Assembly (NCBI GenBank): GCA_027415345.1
Contig: DAIBTC010000004.1
Span: 1-46,090, forward strand
Direction: 5' to 3'
Source: Nitrospirota bacterium
GTDB taxonomy: Bacteria > Nitrospirota > Leptospirillia > Leptospirillales > Leptospirillaceae
DNA: 46,090 nucleotides
Shown: in pieces, positions 10,431 through 20,553 of the stretch
Numbering within the stretch: the first letter of the stretch is position 1
Layout: each line of letters begins with the position of its first letter
The notes under the pieces: generated by a model
Seen by the model: only the letters and a program-made list of their open reading frames with translations
What the model was told of the DNA's origin: nothing
Database searches by the model: none
Position numbers and translations under genes: made by a program

Positions 10431-11254
10431 AAAGGGGCTTCCCAGGGAATGTAGGGACGAGGATCCGGAGAAAATCGGGAGGTGGTGATGAAGCCGGTAT
10501 GGCCGATGATCCTGTGGGCCGGACGGACGCTCTGGGGACCGAATTCCCAGTCGCGGACGATGGACTCGACGGTCCGGATGAGGTGAAAATTCCCCGTCTC
10601 CTGGAGTGCCAGGGAAAGGGTATGCACCTGGAGGGGGGTCGGGACATAGGTCAGAAGAATCCCTCCCGGGCGCAGGATCCTCCGCACATTCCCGATCGCC
10701 TTCCAGGGTTCGGGAAGATCCAGGATCACACGGTCAAAAAGGCCGTCATCCCCGGCGAAGAGGTCCGGATCATACATGTCTCCGATCCGGAGGGAATGAT
10801 CGGAAACCCCTCCGGGATCGAGAACCCCTAGATTCCGGAGGGCCTCCACCGCATGCTCCTCCCTCCGCTCCACGGATACGACGCTTCCCCCTGGCCGGAC
10901 CATTCTCAAAAGAGAGACTGTCAGGGCCCCGCTTCCGATCCCCGATTCAAGAACCCTGAGGCCGGGGCGGATGTCGGCCCACAGAAGAATCATCCCCTGG
11001 TCCTTGGGATAGATGATCTGCGTTCGTCTCTTCAGGTTCGACAGGGATTCGGCATGGGTCGGGCGCAACGGGAGGACCCACCCTCCCCGCTCGAGAACCA
11101 GGGGGATGCCCTCCCGAGCCTGTTCAATCAGGAGGGAATGCGGGACAGGAAAACCCTCGACATGGGTCCGGGAACCCTCGCGAAGCTGGGGGATGGACAC
11201 CGTCCGGCCGTTGGGCAGGTAGAGAATGAGAGGTTCACCGGGCAGAAAGGCCAT
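10427..11254 (-). CDS. trmI: tRNA (adenine-N1)-methyltransferase, TrmI type
   Basis: IIYPKDQGMILLWADIRPGLRVLESGIGSGALTVSLLR and DLPEPWKAIGNVRRILRPGGILLTYVPT. Confidence 0.88.
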   Translation of the reverse strand: MAFLPGEPLILYLPNGRTVSIPQLREGSRTHVEGFPVPHSLLIEQAREGIPLVLERGGWVLPLRPTHAESLSNLKRRTQIIYPKDQGMILLWADIRPGLRVLESGIGSGALTVSLLRMVRPGGSVVSVERREEHAVEALRNLGVLDPGGVSDHSLRIGDMYDPDLFAGDDGLFDRVILDLPEPWKAIGNVRRILRPGGILLTYVPTPLQVHTLSLALQETGNFHLIRTVESIVRDWEFGPQSVRPAHRIIGHTGFITTSRFSPDPRPYIPWEAPF

Positions 11255-11349
11255 GGGCGGATCTTACTAGAGTCAGGGGAAAAGGGCAACGCAACCCTGC
11301 CAACAAACGAAAGGGGCCGGAAGCTCCCGGCTCTATTTGCCCGTTTCTC

Positions 11350-11378
11350 TTGACAAGTTAAGGATGCAATGATTTAAT
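11350..11378 (+). promoter_or_regulatory. candidate sigma70 promoter for the cytochrome c gene
   Basis: TTGACA - 17 bp - TTTAAT. Confidence 0.6.
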
Positions 11379-11569
11379 GGGCTTGCTTCTCAAACAGATC
11401 ATTGCAGGACAGGAAGACTCTGGCAATGCCGGGCTCAGGAGGCCTCTAGCGCCCCATGTTAAGAATTTCCGGTTTTAATCCGGAAAGCCGGATTTTTGCG
11501 TTCTTCCATCCGCGCGATGTGAGTCGATGTTATTTTCTTTCAATTCATTTCTTACGGAGGGTCGGTCTT

Positions 11570-12124
11570 ATGAAAACATGGAAAATGGCAGTCTTGGGCG
11601 TGGCCGCCATCGGATTTTCCGCGATGTCTGCCAATGCCGGCGAGCTCGACATTCTCAAACCCCGGGTCCCTGCCGACCAGATTGCGGCGGCCAAGGCCAT
11701 GAAGCCTCCCTTTGCCGTGACCCAGGACATGATCGCCAAGGGCAAGGACGTCTTCAACGGTGCCGGAACGTGCTACACCTGCCATGGCGCAGCCGGAGAC
11801 GGAAACGGCCCCGGTGCTGCCGGAATGGATCCCGCCCCCCGCAATTTCACCAACTCCAAGTTCGAGCAGGTCCGCACCGCCGGAGAAATGTTCTGGGTGG
11901 TGTCCAACGGTTCTCCCCTCCAGCCCGCCATGGTCGGATTCGTGACTGCCGGCCAGATCACCGAGAAGCAGGCCTGGGAAGCCGTGATCTATGAAAGAAG
12001 CCTCGGATGCGGCGGCGACATGTCCTGCGTCGAAGGTTCGGCCGACTGGGTCTCCAAGCAGCCCGTCCACGAGGAAGCGGCCGGAAACCTGAAGCCCGAG
12101 TTCCTGAACACGGCGGCGAAGTAA
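11570..12124 (+). CDS. secreted class I c-type cytochrome
   Basis: MKTWKMAVLGVAAIGFSAMSANA signal peptide; one CYTCH haem motif; SD ACGGAGGG. Confidence 0.88.
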   Translation: MKTWKMAVLGVAAIGFSAMSANAGELDILKPRVPADQIAAAKAMKPPFAVTQDMIAKGKDVFNGAGTCYTCHGAAGDGNGPGAAGMDPAPRNFTNSKFEQVRTAGEMFWVVSNGSPLQPAMVGFVTAGQITEKQAWEAVIYERSLGCGGDMSCVEGSADWVSKQPVHEEAAGNLKPEFLNTAAK

Positions 12125-12142
12125 CGCCCCCTGAAATGACGG

Positions 12143-12173
12143 CCGGGAAAGGATCCCCCTTTCCCGGTTTTTT
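12143..12173 (+). terminator. Rho-independent terminator after the cytochrome c gene
   Basis: CCGGGAAAG-N7-CTTTCCCGG followed by TTTTTT. Confidence 0.88.
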
Positions 12174-12664
12174 CATCGACCCATGCTTGACAAAAAATGA
12201 AATCTGAGGTCTAATCGGCAGAAAGATTCCGGAAAACGGTGATTTGTCCGTTTCCCTAATACGAATGCCTTCTCCAATTCGCCTGGTTCCCGGTTCCTGA
12301 ATAACGGGTTGCTGGAACGGTCCATTCCCGGTCGCCCACTCCAAGAGACAACCCCATCGGCTAACCCAACTGGATCCATCCCCCTGGACAAGAATTTGGA
12401 CAAGACCTGAAAGACATCTGCAGAATCGATACCGCCGTGGCCTATACTCTGCTTGCCCATCAGGATCCCCACACCGGAGAAAAAGGGATCCAGACAAGAC
12501 AAGCCTTCGCCTCTTGGGCGAAAAACGGCGGGTCATTCCTGCAGGCGTAGGCTTCCCCCGGCGGTGAGGCGCCTTTAGAAATCATGAAAACCCTGGTCTT
12601 CCACTGGACTGGAAGCCACCAGGTCCGGAACAAGAGCGAACGAAAACGGAGGAGTTTCAAAACG

Positions 12665-13936
12665 ATGGATGACAAGGAAAATTGTCTGAACCTGGCTGAC
12701 CTGAAGGAAAAAAGCATTGCCGAGCTCACTGATGTCGCCAAGGGCTACCATATCGAGGGGGCGGTCAACCTGCGCAAGCAGGACCTGATCTTCGCCATCC
12801 TCCAGGCCCAATCCGAAAAAAACGGGGTGATCTATGGAGAAGGGGTGCTGGAAATTCTTCAGGACGGCTTTGGATTCCTCCGTTCCCCCCTTTACAACTA
12901 CCTTCCCGGACCCGACGACATTTACGTCTCCCCCTCCCAGATCCGGCGATTCAACCTGAGGACCGGAGATACCATCTGGGGCCAGATCCGCCCTCCCAAG
13001 GAAGGGGAACGCTACTTTGCCATGCTGAAGGTGGAGAAGGTCAACTTCGAAGATTCCGAGGTGGGTCGTGAAAAGATTCTCTTCGACAATCTGACTCCCC
13101 TCTATCCCATGGAAAGGATCCGTCTCGAAAACAGCCCGGAAGACCTTTCGATGCGGGTCATCGATCTTCTGACTCCGATCGGAAAGGGCCAGAGGGGCCT
13201 GATCGTCGCACCGCCCCGGACAGGAAAGACCGTTCTTCTCCAGGGGATCGCCAAGGCCATCGCCAAGAATCACCCGGAAATCTCTCTCATCGTCCTCCTG
13301 ATCGACGAGCGGCCGGAGGAGGTCACCGACATGATCCGCCAGGTCAAGGGCGAGGTGGTCAGCTCCACCTTCGACGAACCCCCGCAACGGCACATCCAGG
13401 TGGCCGAAATGGTTCTCGAAAAGGCCAAGCGCCTGGCCGAGTCCCAGAAGGACGTGGTCATCCTGCTCGACAGCATCACCCGTCTTGCCCGGGCCTTCAA
13501 TATCGTCACCCCGCCGTCGGGGAAGGTCCTCTCCGGAGGACTCGACTCAAACGCGCTCCAGAGGCCCAAGCGCTTCTTCGGATCGGCCAGGAATATCGAG
13601 GAGGGCGGGAGCCTCACCATCATCGCCACGGCCCTCATCGATACCGGCAGCCGCATGGACGACGTCATTTTCGAGGAGTTCAAGGGAACCGGCAACATGG
13701 AGCTCCACCTCGACAGGAACCTCGCCGATCGCCGAATGTTTCCGGCGATCAATGCCACCACATCCGGGACACGCAAGGAAGAGCTCTTGCTGGACAAGGA
13801 TGACATCAATAAAATATGGATACTCCGCAAGGCGATGAACTCCAACAATGCCCAGGAGGACATGGAGTACCTTCTGAGCAACATGAAGGGAAGCCGGAGC
13901 AACAAGGACTTCCTTGAAAAAATGATGAAAGGGTGA
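12665..13936 (+). CDS. rho: transcription termination factor Rho
   Basis: [52 protein letters not shown] 12665 with upstream GGAGG. Confidence 0.97.
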   Translation: MDDKENCLNLADLKEKSIAELTDVAKGYHIEGAVNLRKQDLIFAILQAQSEKNGVIYGEGVLEILQDGFGFLRSPLYNYLPGPDDIYVSPSQIRRFNLRTGDTIWGQIRPPKEGERYFAMLKVEKVNFEDSEVGREKILFDNLTPLYPMERIRLENSPEDLSMRVIDLLTPIGKGQRGLIVAPPRTGKTVLLQGIAKAIAKNHPEISLIVLLIDERPEEVTDMIRQVKGEVVSSTFDEPPQRHIQVAEMVLEKAKRLAESQKDVVILLDSITRLARAFNIVTPPSGKVLSGGLDSNALQRPKRFFGSARNIEEGGSLTIIATALIDTGSRMDDVIFEEFKGTGNMELHLDRNLADRRMFPAINATTSGTRKEELLLDKDDINKIWILRKAMNSNNAQEDMEYLLSNMKGSRSNKDFLEKMMKG

Positions 13937-13970
13937 GGGATCGATCCTTCCCCGCATTCGGGAGAACGAA

Positions 13971-14186
13971 ATGAAAAAAGGCATTCATCCGGACTACATG
14001 CCGGCCAGGGTTGTCTGCGCCTGCGGCAACACCTTCGAAACCAGGACCACCGTCGGCGACCTGCACCTTGACATCTGCAACGCCTGCCATCCCTTCTTTA
14101 CCGGCACCCAGAAGATCATCGATACCGAAGGGCGCGTGGAGCGCTTCATGAAGAAATACCGGAAAGAGGACAGGAAAAAGGCCTGA
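13971..14186 (+). CDS. rpmE: 50S ribosomal protein L31 (Cys-containing, zinc-binding form)
   Basis: MKKGIHPDY...[35 protein letters not shown]. Confidence 0.95.
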   Translation: MKKGIHPDYMPARVVCACGNTFETRTTVGDLHLDICNACHPFFTGTQKIIDTEGRVERFMKKYRKEDRKKA

Positions 14187-14191
14187 CGCCG

Positions 14192-15289
14192 ATGGCGACC
14201 ATGGACGTCACTCCGGAAATCCTCGAAAAGATTCTTCCCCGGCTCCAGTCGTTACGGGACCGTTACGACGAGCTTTCCGGAAAAATGGCCAGCCCCGAAA
14301 TCTCAAAACACCCGGACCAGTACCGGAAGCTGGCTCAGGACCAGGCTGAACTGGGTCATGTGGTCGAGATTTTCGACCAGTGGAAAAAGCTCAGGAAGGA
14401 ACAGGAAGACCTGGGAGAGATCAGGGGCGATCCGGCCATGGCCGATCTCGTCTCGGGAGAAGACCGCCGGCTGAGGGAGGAACTTTCTTCCCTCGAAGGA
14501 CGGCTTGTCGATGCCATCCTGCCCAAGGACCGGCTCGATGACCGGAACCTCTTCATCGAGATCAGGGCGGGAGCGGGAGGGGAGGAGGCGGCACTTTTCG
14601 CCGCAGAGCTGGGAAGAATGTACCTCCGCTTCATCGAGCGGATGGGATACCGGGCCGAGGTCATGGAGTCGACCGAGACAGACATCGGGGGGGCCCGGGA
14701 GTTCATCATCTATGTCCAGGGCAAAAACGCATACAGCCGCCTCAAGTATGAAAGCGGGGTCCACAGGGTCCAGAGGGTTCCGGTGACGGAGGCCGGAGGG
14801 CGGATCCACACCTCCACCGTCACGGTCGCCATCCTGCCGGAGGCCCTCGAGGTCGAGGTCGCGATCGATCCGAAGGATCTCCGGATCGATACCTTTTGTT
14901 CCTCGGGCGCGGGAGGACAGAGCGTCAACACCACCTATTCGGCAGTCCGCATCACCCATATCCCGACCGGGATCGTGGTCAGCTGCCAGGACGAGCGTTC
15001 CCAGCTCAAGAACAGGGCCAAGGCCATGGCGGTTCTCAGGTCCAGAATCCTTGAACAGGAGGTGGCCCGTCAGAACCAGGAGATCGCCTCCCACAGAAAG
15101 AGCCTCGTCGGATCCGGAGACCGGTCCGAGCGCATCCGGACCTACAACTTTCCCCAGAACCGGGTGACCGACCACCGGATCGGCCTCACGCTCTACCAGC
15201 TCGACCGGGTCATGGAAGGGGAGCTCGAACCTCTGGTGGATGCCCTTCGGGCCCACGACCGGGCCGAGGAAATCAAGAACTTCGCCTGA
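14192..15289 (+). CDS. prfA: peptide chain release factor 1
   Basis: GAGGEEAALFAAEL and SSGAGGQSVNTTYSAVRITHIPTGI (GGQ motif). Confidence 0.96.
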   Translation: MATMDVTPEILEKILPRLQSLRDRYDELSGKMASPEISKHPDQYRKLAQDQAELGHVVEIFDQWKKLRKEQEDLGEIRGDPAMADLVSGEDRRLREELSSLEGRLVDAILPKDRLDDRNLFIEIRAGAGGEEAALFAAELGRMYLRFIERMGYRAEVMESTETDIGGAREFIIYVQGKNAYSRLKYESGVHRVQRVPVTEAGGRIHTSTVTVAILPEALEVEVAIDPKDLRIDTFCSSGAGGQSVNTTYSAVRITHIPTGIVVSCQDERSQLKNRAKAMAVLRSRILEQEVARQNQEIASHRKSLVGSGDRSERIRTYNFPQNRVTDHRIGLTLYQLDRVMEGELEPLVDALRAHDRAEEIKNFA

Positions 15290-16176
15290 TGGCCCCCCGA
15301 AGGGAGAATCCGGAGAGCGTCTCGGACTGGCTTCTCTGGGGACAGGATCGACTGGAAGGACTCGACAATCCGGCCCTTGAATCCCGGGCCCTGATGGGAG
15401 CCCTTCTGGGTTCTCCGACCGCCCCCTGGACACGGGGGGCGGAGCCCCTGCCTGTGGAGCACCGGACAGTCTTCCAAAGGTGGGTTGGCCGGAGGGCAAA
15501 AAGAGAACCCTTCCACCTCATTGTGGGATCGGTCCCATTTTTTGGCCGAAACTTCCGGGTCGGGCCGGGAGTCCTGATCCCCCGGCCCGAGACCGAGCAC
15601 CTCGTTCTCTGTGCCCTCGACCACCTGGCCGGACGCCGGGCGGAGGATCCGGCCCGAATTCTCGATCTCGGGGCAGGTACCGGGATCATTGCCCTGACCC
15701 TTCTTCTCGAATGCCCCACCACCTTGGGTGTGGCCGTCGAACGGGAGCCAGCGGCCCTTGGCCTCCTCCTTGAAAACCGGAGAAGCTTCGGGCTCGAAGA
15801 TAGACTGTCAGTGATTCACGGAAGCTGGGGAGAGATGTTTGCGGACAGGCCCGCTTTCGACCTGGTCCTCTCCAATCCTCCCTACATTCCCACAGGCGTC
15901 CTCCCGAGGCTCGAGCCGGAAGTCCGGGACCACGAACCCGTTGCGGCCCTCGACGGAGGAGCTGACGGGCTCGCCTGCTACCGGAAGATCCTCTCCACAG
16001 CCCCCGGCCTTCTCAGGGAGGGGGGCCTTCTGGCCTTCGAAATCGGAGAGGGGCAAGCCGGCTCCTTCCGGGAGGGAGGAGCGGCCTGGCCCTCTCCGGA
16101 GACACCATTTTCGAGTCCTCCCGCCGTCATAAGGGACGTGTCGGGCCGGGACAGGGTCATCATCTGGAAAAAATGA
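15289..16176 (+). CDS. prmC: peptide chain release factor N5-glutamine methyltransferase
   Basis: VLIPRPETEHLV, ILDLGAGTGIIALTLL, DLVLSNPPYIP; follows prfA. Confidence 0.95.
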   Translation: MAPRRENPESVSDWLLWGQDRLEGLDNPALESRALMGALLGSPTAPWTRGAEPLPVEHRTVFQRWVGRRAKREPFHLIVGSVPFFGRNFRVGPGVLIPRPETEHLVLCALDHLAGRRAEDPARILDLGAGTGIIALTLLLECPTTLGVAVEREPAALGLLLENRRSFGLEDRLSVIHGSWGEMFADRPAFDLVLSNPPYIPTGVLPRLEPEVRDHEPVAALDGGADGLACYRKILSTAPGLLREGGLLAFEIGEGQAGSFREGGAAWPSPETPFSSPPAVIRDVSGRDRVIIWKK

Positions 16177-16186
16177 GGGAACCTGC

Positions 16187-17476
16187 TTGGATGCTTTCAG
16201 AATAGTCGGTGGCCATCCCCTCCGGGGAACGGTCAGGATCTCGGGCTCCAAGAATGCGGCTCTTCCAATTCTTTTCTCCTCCCTCCTCGGAGGGGAGTTC
16301 ACCCTTCGAAATGTTCCCTGTCTCCGGGACATACGGACGACCCTTTCCCTCCTCCGGCAGCTCGGGATCCACATGGAACAGCTTGAACCCCCGGTCCCCT
16401 CCCTCCCGGAGTGGACCGGAACCTTTGCGATTTCGGACAGGGAGACCCCGGACTACGAGGCTCCCTATGATCTCGTCCGGACGATGCGGGCCTCCGTCCT
16501 CTGCCTTGGGCCTCTCCTGGCCAGAAAACGGCGGGCCCGGGTCTCTCTGCCCGGAGGGTGCCTGATCGGAGCCCGGCCCATCGACATGCACCTCAAGGCC
16601 TTCGAAAAAATGGGCGCCCGGATCACCATCCACCACGGATATATCGATGCGGAGACCGACGGCCTTGTCGGAGCGGAGATTGCCCTCCCCTACCCGACGG
16701 TCACGGGGACGGAGAATATCCTGATGGCGGCGGTCCTGGCCAGCGGAACAACCACGATCTCGAATGCGGCCGAAGAACCGGAGGTGGCGGACCTGGCGCA
16801 CTTCCTGATGGCAAGGGGGGCGCGGATTTCGGGCGCCGGATCCTCGACGATCCGGATCGAGGGCGTCGAGGCTCTTCGCGAGACGGCATACACGATCATG
16901 TTCGACCGGATCGAGGCGGGAACCTTCCTTGTGGGGGCGGCCCTCCTGGGAGACTCCGTCCGGATCGAGGGAGTCGACCCCGCCCCCCTGACCTCCATCC
17001 TCGATGTTCTGGTGGCGATGGGGGCCGAGCCCCGGATCGGGGAAGAGGCGATCACCCTGGGAGCAATCCGGAAACCCGTCGGGACAACGGTCCGCACCCT
17101 CCCCTATCCCGGATTTCCCACCGACATGCAGGCCCAGATTCTCCCGCTGATGGCCACCGCCAGCGGCTCCTCCTCGATGATAGAAACGGTCTTCGAAAAC
17201 CGCTTCACCCATGTCATGGAGATGAACCGGATGGGGGCCGAGATCGAAATCCATGGCTCCCAGGCCCTGGTCCGGGGAGGGAGCCGCCTGGAAGGGGCGA
17301 TCGTGATGGCCTCCGACCTTCGGGCCTCAGCCGGACTTGTCCTGGCCGGACTGGTGGCGGAAGGAGAGACGGAGATCAAGAGGGTGTACCATATCGACAG
17401 GGGCTACGAATCCATCGAAAGGAAGCTTGAATTGCTCGGGGCCCGGATCAAGCGCGTCCAGGAGGATCAGCCATAA
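16187..17476 (+). CDS. murA: UDP-N-acetylglucosamine 1-carboxyvinyltransferase (TTG start)
   Basis: IVGGHPLRGTVRISGSKNAALPILFSSLL; ALLARKRRARVSLPGGCLIGARPIDMHL. Confidence 0.96.
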   Translation: MDAFRIVGGHPLRGTVRISGSKNAALPILFSSLLGGEFTLRNVPCLRDIRTTLSLLRQLGIHMEQLEPPVPSLPEWTGTFAISDRETPDYEAPYDLVRTMRASVLCLGPLLARKRRARVSLPGGCLIGARPIDMHLKAFEKMGARITIHHGYIDAETDGLVGAEIALPYPTVTGTENILMAAVLASGTTTISNAAEEPEVADLAHFLMARGARISGAGSSTIRIEGVEALRETAYTIMFDRIEAGTFLVGAALLGDSVRIEGVDPAPLTSILDVLVAMGAEPRIGEEAITLGAIRKPVGTTVRTLPYPGFPTDMQAQILPLMATASGSSSMIETVFENRFTHVMEMNRMGAEIEIHGSQALVRGGSRLEGAIVMASDLRASAGLVLAGLVAEGETEIKRVYHIDRGYESIERKLELLGARIKRVQEDQP

Positions 17477-18132
17477 AATCTCCCGCCCTCGTTCTCGCCC
17501 TTCCCAAGGGCAAGATGTTTGATGATCTCCTGGCGCTTTTTGAAAAAGGAGGATGGGGATTTGCCGAATATCGCCGGAATCCCCGCGCCCTGACCTGCCG
17601 CTCCGACGACGGCTCCCTTCGCCTCCTCCTTGTCCGCTCGAGCGATGTGATCGCCTATGTGGAACATGGAGGGGCCGACATGGGAATCGTGGGCCGGGAC
17701 CAGATCGAAGAGCAGAATCGGGAGATGATCGAACCCCTTGATCTCAATGTGGGATTCTGCCGGCTGGTCGTGGCCCGTCCGGAGGGATCCTCGCGGGAGG
17801 GGACGGAAAATCGGGCCCTTCGGATCGCCACCAAATACCCGAGGCTTGCCGAGATGCATTTTCTGGCGCGGGGAATCCCCGTCTCGATCCTGAAGCTCTA
17901 TGGGTCCCTTGAGCTTGCGCCCCAGACGGGGCTGGCGGACCAGATCGTGGACCTTGTGGCAACGGGACGGACCCTCCGGGAAAACCGCCTCGAGATCGTC
18001 GAGGAGATTCTTCCGTCGACCGCCCGCCTCATCGTCAACCGGGCCTCCTGGTCCCTCAGGAACAGGACAGTCATGGAGATCGTCGAACGGCTCAGGCCCC
18101 ACATCCCCCCCAAGCCGGTCATCTCGGGGTGA
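17473..18132 (+). CDS. hisG: ATP phosphoribosyltransferase, short form; start proposed at ATA 17473 (ORF track starts at ATG 17515)
   Basis: ALVLALPKGKMFDDLLALF, SSDVIAYVEHGGADMGIVGRD; AGGAGG at 17460-17465, 7 nt before ATA; no ATG/GTG/TTG in frame between the stop at 17428 and ATG 17515. Confidence 0.9.
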   Translation: MKSPALVLALPKGKMFDDLLALFEKGGWGFAEYRRNPRALTCRSDDGSLRLLLVRSSDVIAYVEHGGADMGIVGRDQIEEQNREMIEPLDLNVGFCRLVVARPEGSSREGTENRALRIATKYPRLAEMHFLARGIPVSILKLYGSLELAPQTGLADQIVDLVATGRTLRENRLEIVEEILPSTARLIVNRASWSLRNRTVMEIVERLRPHIPPKPVISG

Positions 18133-19478
18133 CCGCCGCCAGGGACCCGGAGGCTCCTTTCATGAAGAGACTGATCTCGCGGGTAGAATCGCACGACGAG
18201 GGCAAGAAGGCCCTCGCCCGTATCCTTTCCCGGGGCCGGGACAAGGAGGCCCAACGGGTCCGGGAAAGGGTCTCCGAAATCATCTCCTCCGTCCGCTCCG
18301 GAGGGGACGAGTCCCTTCTCGAATGGGCCCGGACCCTCGACGGCTTTACCGGAGGCCGGGCGGATCTCGAGGTGGGCCTGTCCGTTGCCGAAAATGCCTG
18401 GAATTCGCTGGCTCCCTCCCTGAAAGACGCCCTCTCCTTTGCCAGAAACCGGATTTCAGACTACCACCACCGGCTCCGGGACGATCTCCGGGACCTGGCC
18501 CCCTCCCCCGAAAGGGCCGGATGCCGCTGGACCCCCATCGACCGGGTGGCCGTCTACGTTCCGGGGGGAACCGCCCTCTATCCCTCCACCGTCCTGATGA
18601 CGGCCACCGTCGCCCGGGTGGCCGGAGTCCGGGAAATCTCCGTCATCACGCCGGGGGGGCCCGGAGCCATCGACCCCGTCGTCCTCGCGGCCTGCCATGC
18701 GGCCGGCGTGGACAGGATCTTCCCGGTCGGAGGGGTCCACGCCATCGCCGCCCTGGCCTTCGGAACGGAGAGCCTTCCGGCCGTCGACCAGATCGTGGGC
18801 CCGGGGAACCGCTATGTGGCCGAGGCCAAACGCCAGCTCTACGGAACCATTGCCATCGACATGATCGCCGGCCCCACCGAGGTTCTCATCGTTGCCGACA
18901 GTTCGGCGGATCCCGCGTTCATCGCCGCCGACCTTCTGGCCCAGGCCGAACACGACACCCAGGCCTCGGCCGTCCTCCTGACCGATTCGGAGGAGCTTTC
19001 CGGAAGGGTTTTGGAGGAGCTCGGACGACAGCTTGAGACCCTCCCCCGACGGGAGATCGCGAGCACCTCCCTCGAAGAGTTCGGCGCTATCCTCACCCTG
19101 GCCTCTCTTGACCTGGCCCCGGGCCTTGTCGACCTCATCGCCCCGGAACATCTCGAACTGGCCGTCACAAATCCGGGAGAGCTCGCAGGAAGGATCAGGA
19201 ACGCCGGAGCGATCTTCCTGGGACACTCCGTCCCCGAGGCGGCAGGAGACTATTGCTTCGGGCCAAGCCATGTCCTTCCGACCAACGGGACAGCCCGCTT
19301 CGCCTCCCCCGTCTCGGTCGAGACCTTCATGAAGCGGACGAGCCTCATCGGGGGGGAGAGGGTCGGCGACCTCGAGCGGATTCTCGAGGTCTCGGAAATC
19401 CTGGCCCGGGCCGAGGGGCTCGAGGGCCATGCCCGGTCGGCAGCGTTCCGGCGGAAAGGATCCCCCCATGACCGATGA
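18129..19478 (+). CDS. hisD: histidinol dehydrogenase
   Basis: RVAVYVPGGTALYPSTVLMTATVARVAGV, GPGNRYVAEAKRQLYG, AEHDTQASAVLLT, LPTNGTARFASPVSVETF. Confidence 0.97.
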   Translation: MTAARDPEAPFMKRLISRVESHDEGKKALARILSRGRDKEAQRVRERVSEIISSVRSGGDESLLEWARTLDGFTGGRADLEVGLSVAENAWNSLAPSLKDALSFARNRISDYHHRLRDDLRDLAPSPERAGCRWTPIDRVAVYVPGGTALYPSTVLMTATVARVAGVREISVITPGGPGAIDPVVLAACHAAGVDRIFPVGGVHAIAALAFGTESLPAVDQIVGPGNRYVAEAKRQLYGTIAIDMIAGPTEVLIVADSSADPAFIAADLLAQAEHDTQASAVLLTDSEELSGRVLEELGRQLETLPRREIASTSLEEFGAILTLASLDLAPGLVDLIAPEHLELAVTNPGELAGRIRNAGAIFLGHSVPEAAGDYCFGPSHVLPTNGTARFASPVSVETFMKRTSLIGGERVGDLERILEVSEILARAEGLEGHARSAAFRRKGSPHDR

Positions 19479-20553
19479 CCTCTGTCGGGACTGGATCCGT
19501 CCCGAAATCCGGGCCGAGTCGGGGATAAAGAAGGAGCCCGTTCCCGAAGGGACCCTCCGTCTTGATGCCATGGAAAACCCCTTCGACCTTCCCCCCGAGA
19601 TTCACCGGAGGCTGGGAGAGGATCTGGCGCGCCTTCCCCTGAACCGGTATCCCGACGGAGGAGCCTCCGAACTTCGGGATCTTCTCGGAAAAAGACTTTT
19701 CGGACTCCCTTCCGACAATATTTTTCTGGGAAACGGCTCCGACGAGATTCTCCAGAATCTCTTTCTCCTGACGCCGGGACCCATTCTCCTGGCCGAACCC
19801 ACCTTCTCGATGTACCGCCTCCTTGCCCGCATCACGGGTCGTCCTGTCGGGACCGTACCCCTCGAGAAGGATTTCTCCCTCGACCCGGAGAGGCTCCTCG
19901 AGGCTGTCAAAAGGCTCAGGCCTTCCCTGATTGTCCTCTCCCACCCCAACAACCCCACCGGACGCGATCTCGACTCCCGGGTCGTGGAAGGCCTCTGCCG
20001 GGAATTCCCCGGGGGAATTCTGGTCGATGAAGCCTACTTTCCCTTTTCCGGAAATACCCTCCTTTCCCTCCGGGAGACCTGCCCCTCCCTCATGATCCTC
20101 CGCTCCCTCTCCAAGATGGGACTCGCGGCCCTCCGGCTCGGGATCCTCGCGGCCGACCCCAGGATCGTCTCCGAGCTCGACAAGATTCGCCTCCCCTACA
20201 ATCTCGACATCCTGACGCAGCGGGCGGCCACCCTCATCTGCCGCGAGTCCTTTCCTGTCCTTGAGGCCCAGGTCCGGGTGATCGTTGGCCTAAGAGAGGA
20301 GCTCAGGGAGCGTCTCCAGAATATCTCCGGGGTGACGCCCCTTCCCTCGAGCGCGAACTTCCTTCTGGTCCGGATCGCAGGAACGGATCCTTCTTTTGTC
20401 GCCCAGAAACTCGCCCTCCAGGGCATTTGCGTCCGGGACGTCAGCCGGCAGCATCCCTTGCTGGCCGGATGCCTGCGCGTCACGATCGGAAAACGTGAGG
20501 AGAACGACCGGTTTGCATCGACCCTCGCCCTCATTTTGAAAGGACAGCCATGA
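19468..20553 (+). CDS. hisC: histidinol-phosphate aminotransferase
   Basis: LDAMENPFDLP, IFLGNGSDEIL, LSHPNNPTG, VDEAYFPF, RSLSKMGLAALRLG. Confidence 0.95.
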   Translation: MTDDLCRDWIRPEIRAESGIKKEPVPEGTLRLDAMENPFDLPPEIHRRLGEDLARLPLNRYPDGGASELRDLLGKRLFGLPSDNIFLGNGSDEILQNLFLLTPGPILLAEPTFSMYRLLARITGRPVGTVPLEKDFSLDPERLLEAVKRLRPSLIVLSHPNNPTGRDLDSRVVEGLCREFPGGILVDEAYFPFSGNTLLSLRETCPSLMILRSLSKMGLAALRLGILAADPRIVSELDKIRLPYNLDILTQRAATLICRESFPVLEAQVRVIVGLREELRERLQNISGVTPLPSSANFLLVRIAGTDPSFVAQKLALQGICVRDVSRQHPLLAGCLRVTIGKREENDRFASTLALILKGQP

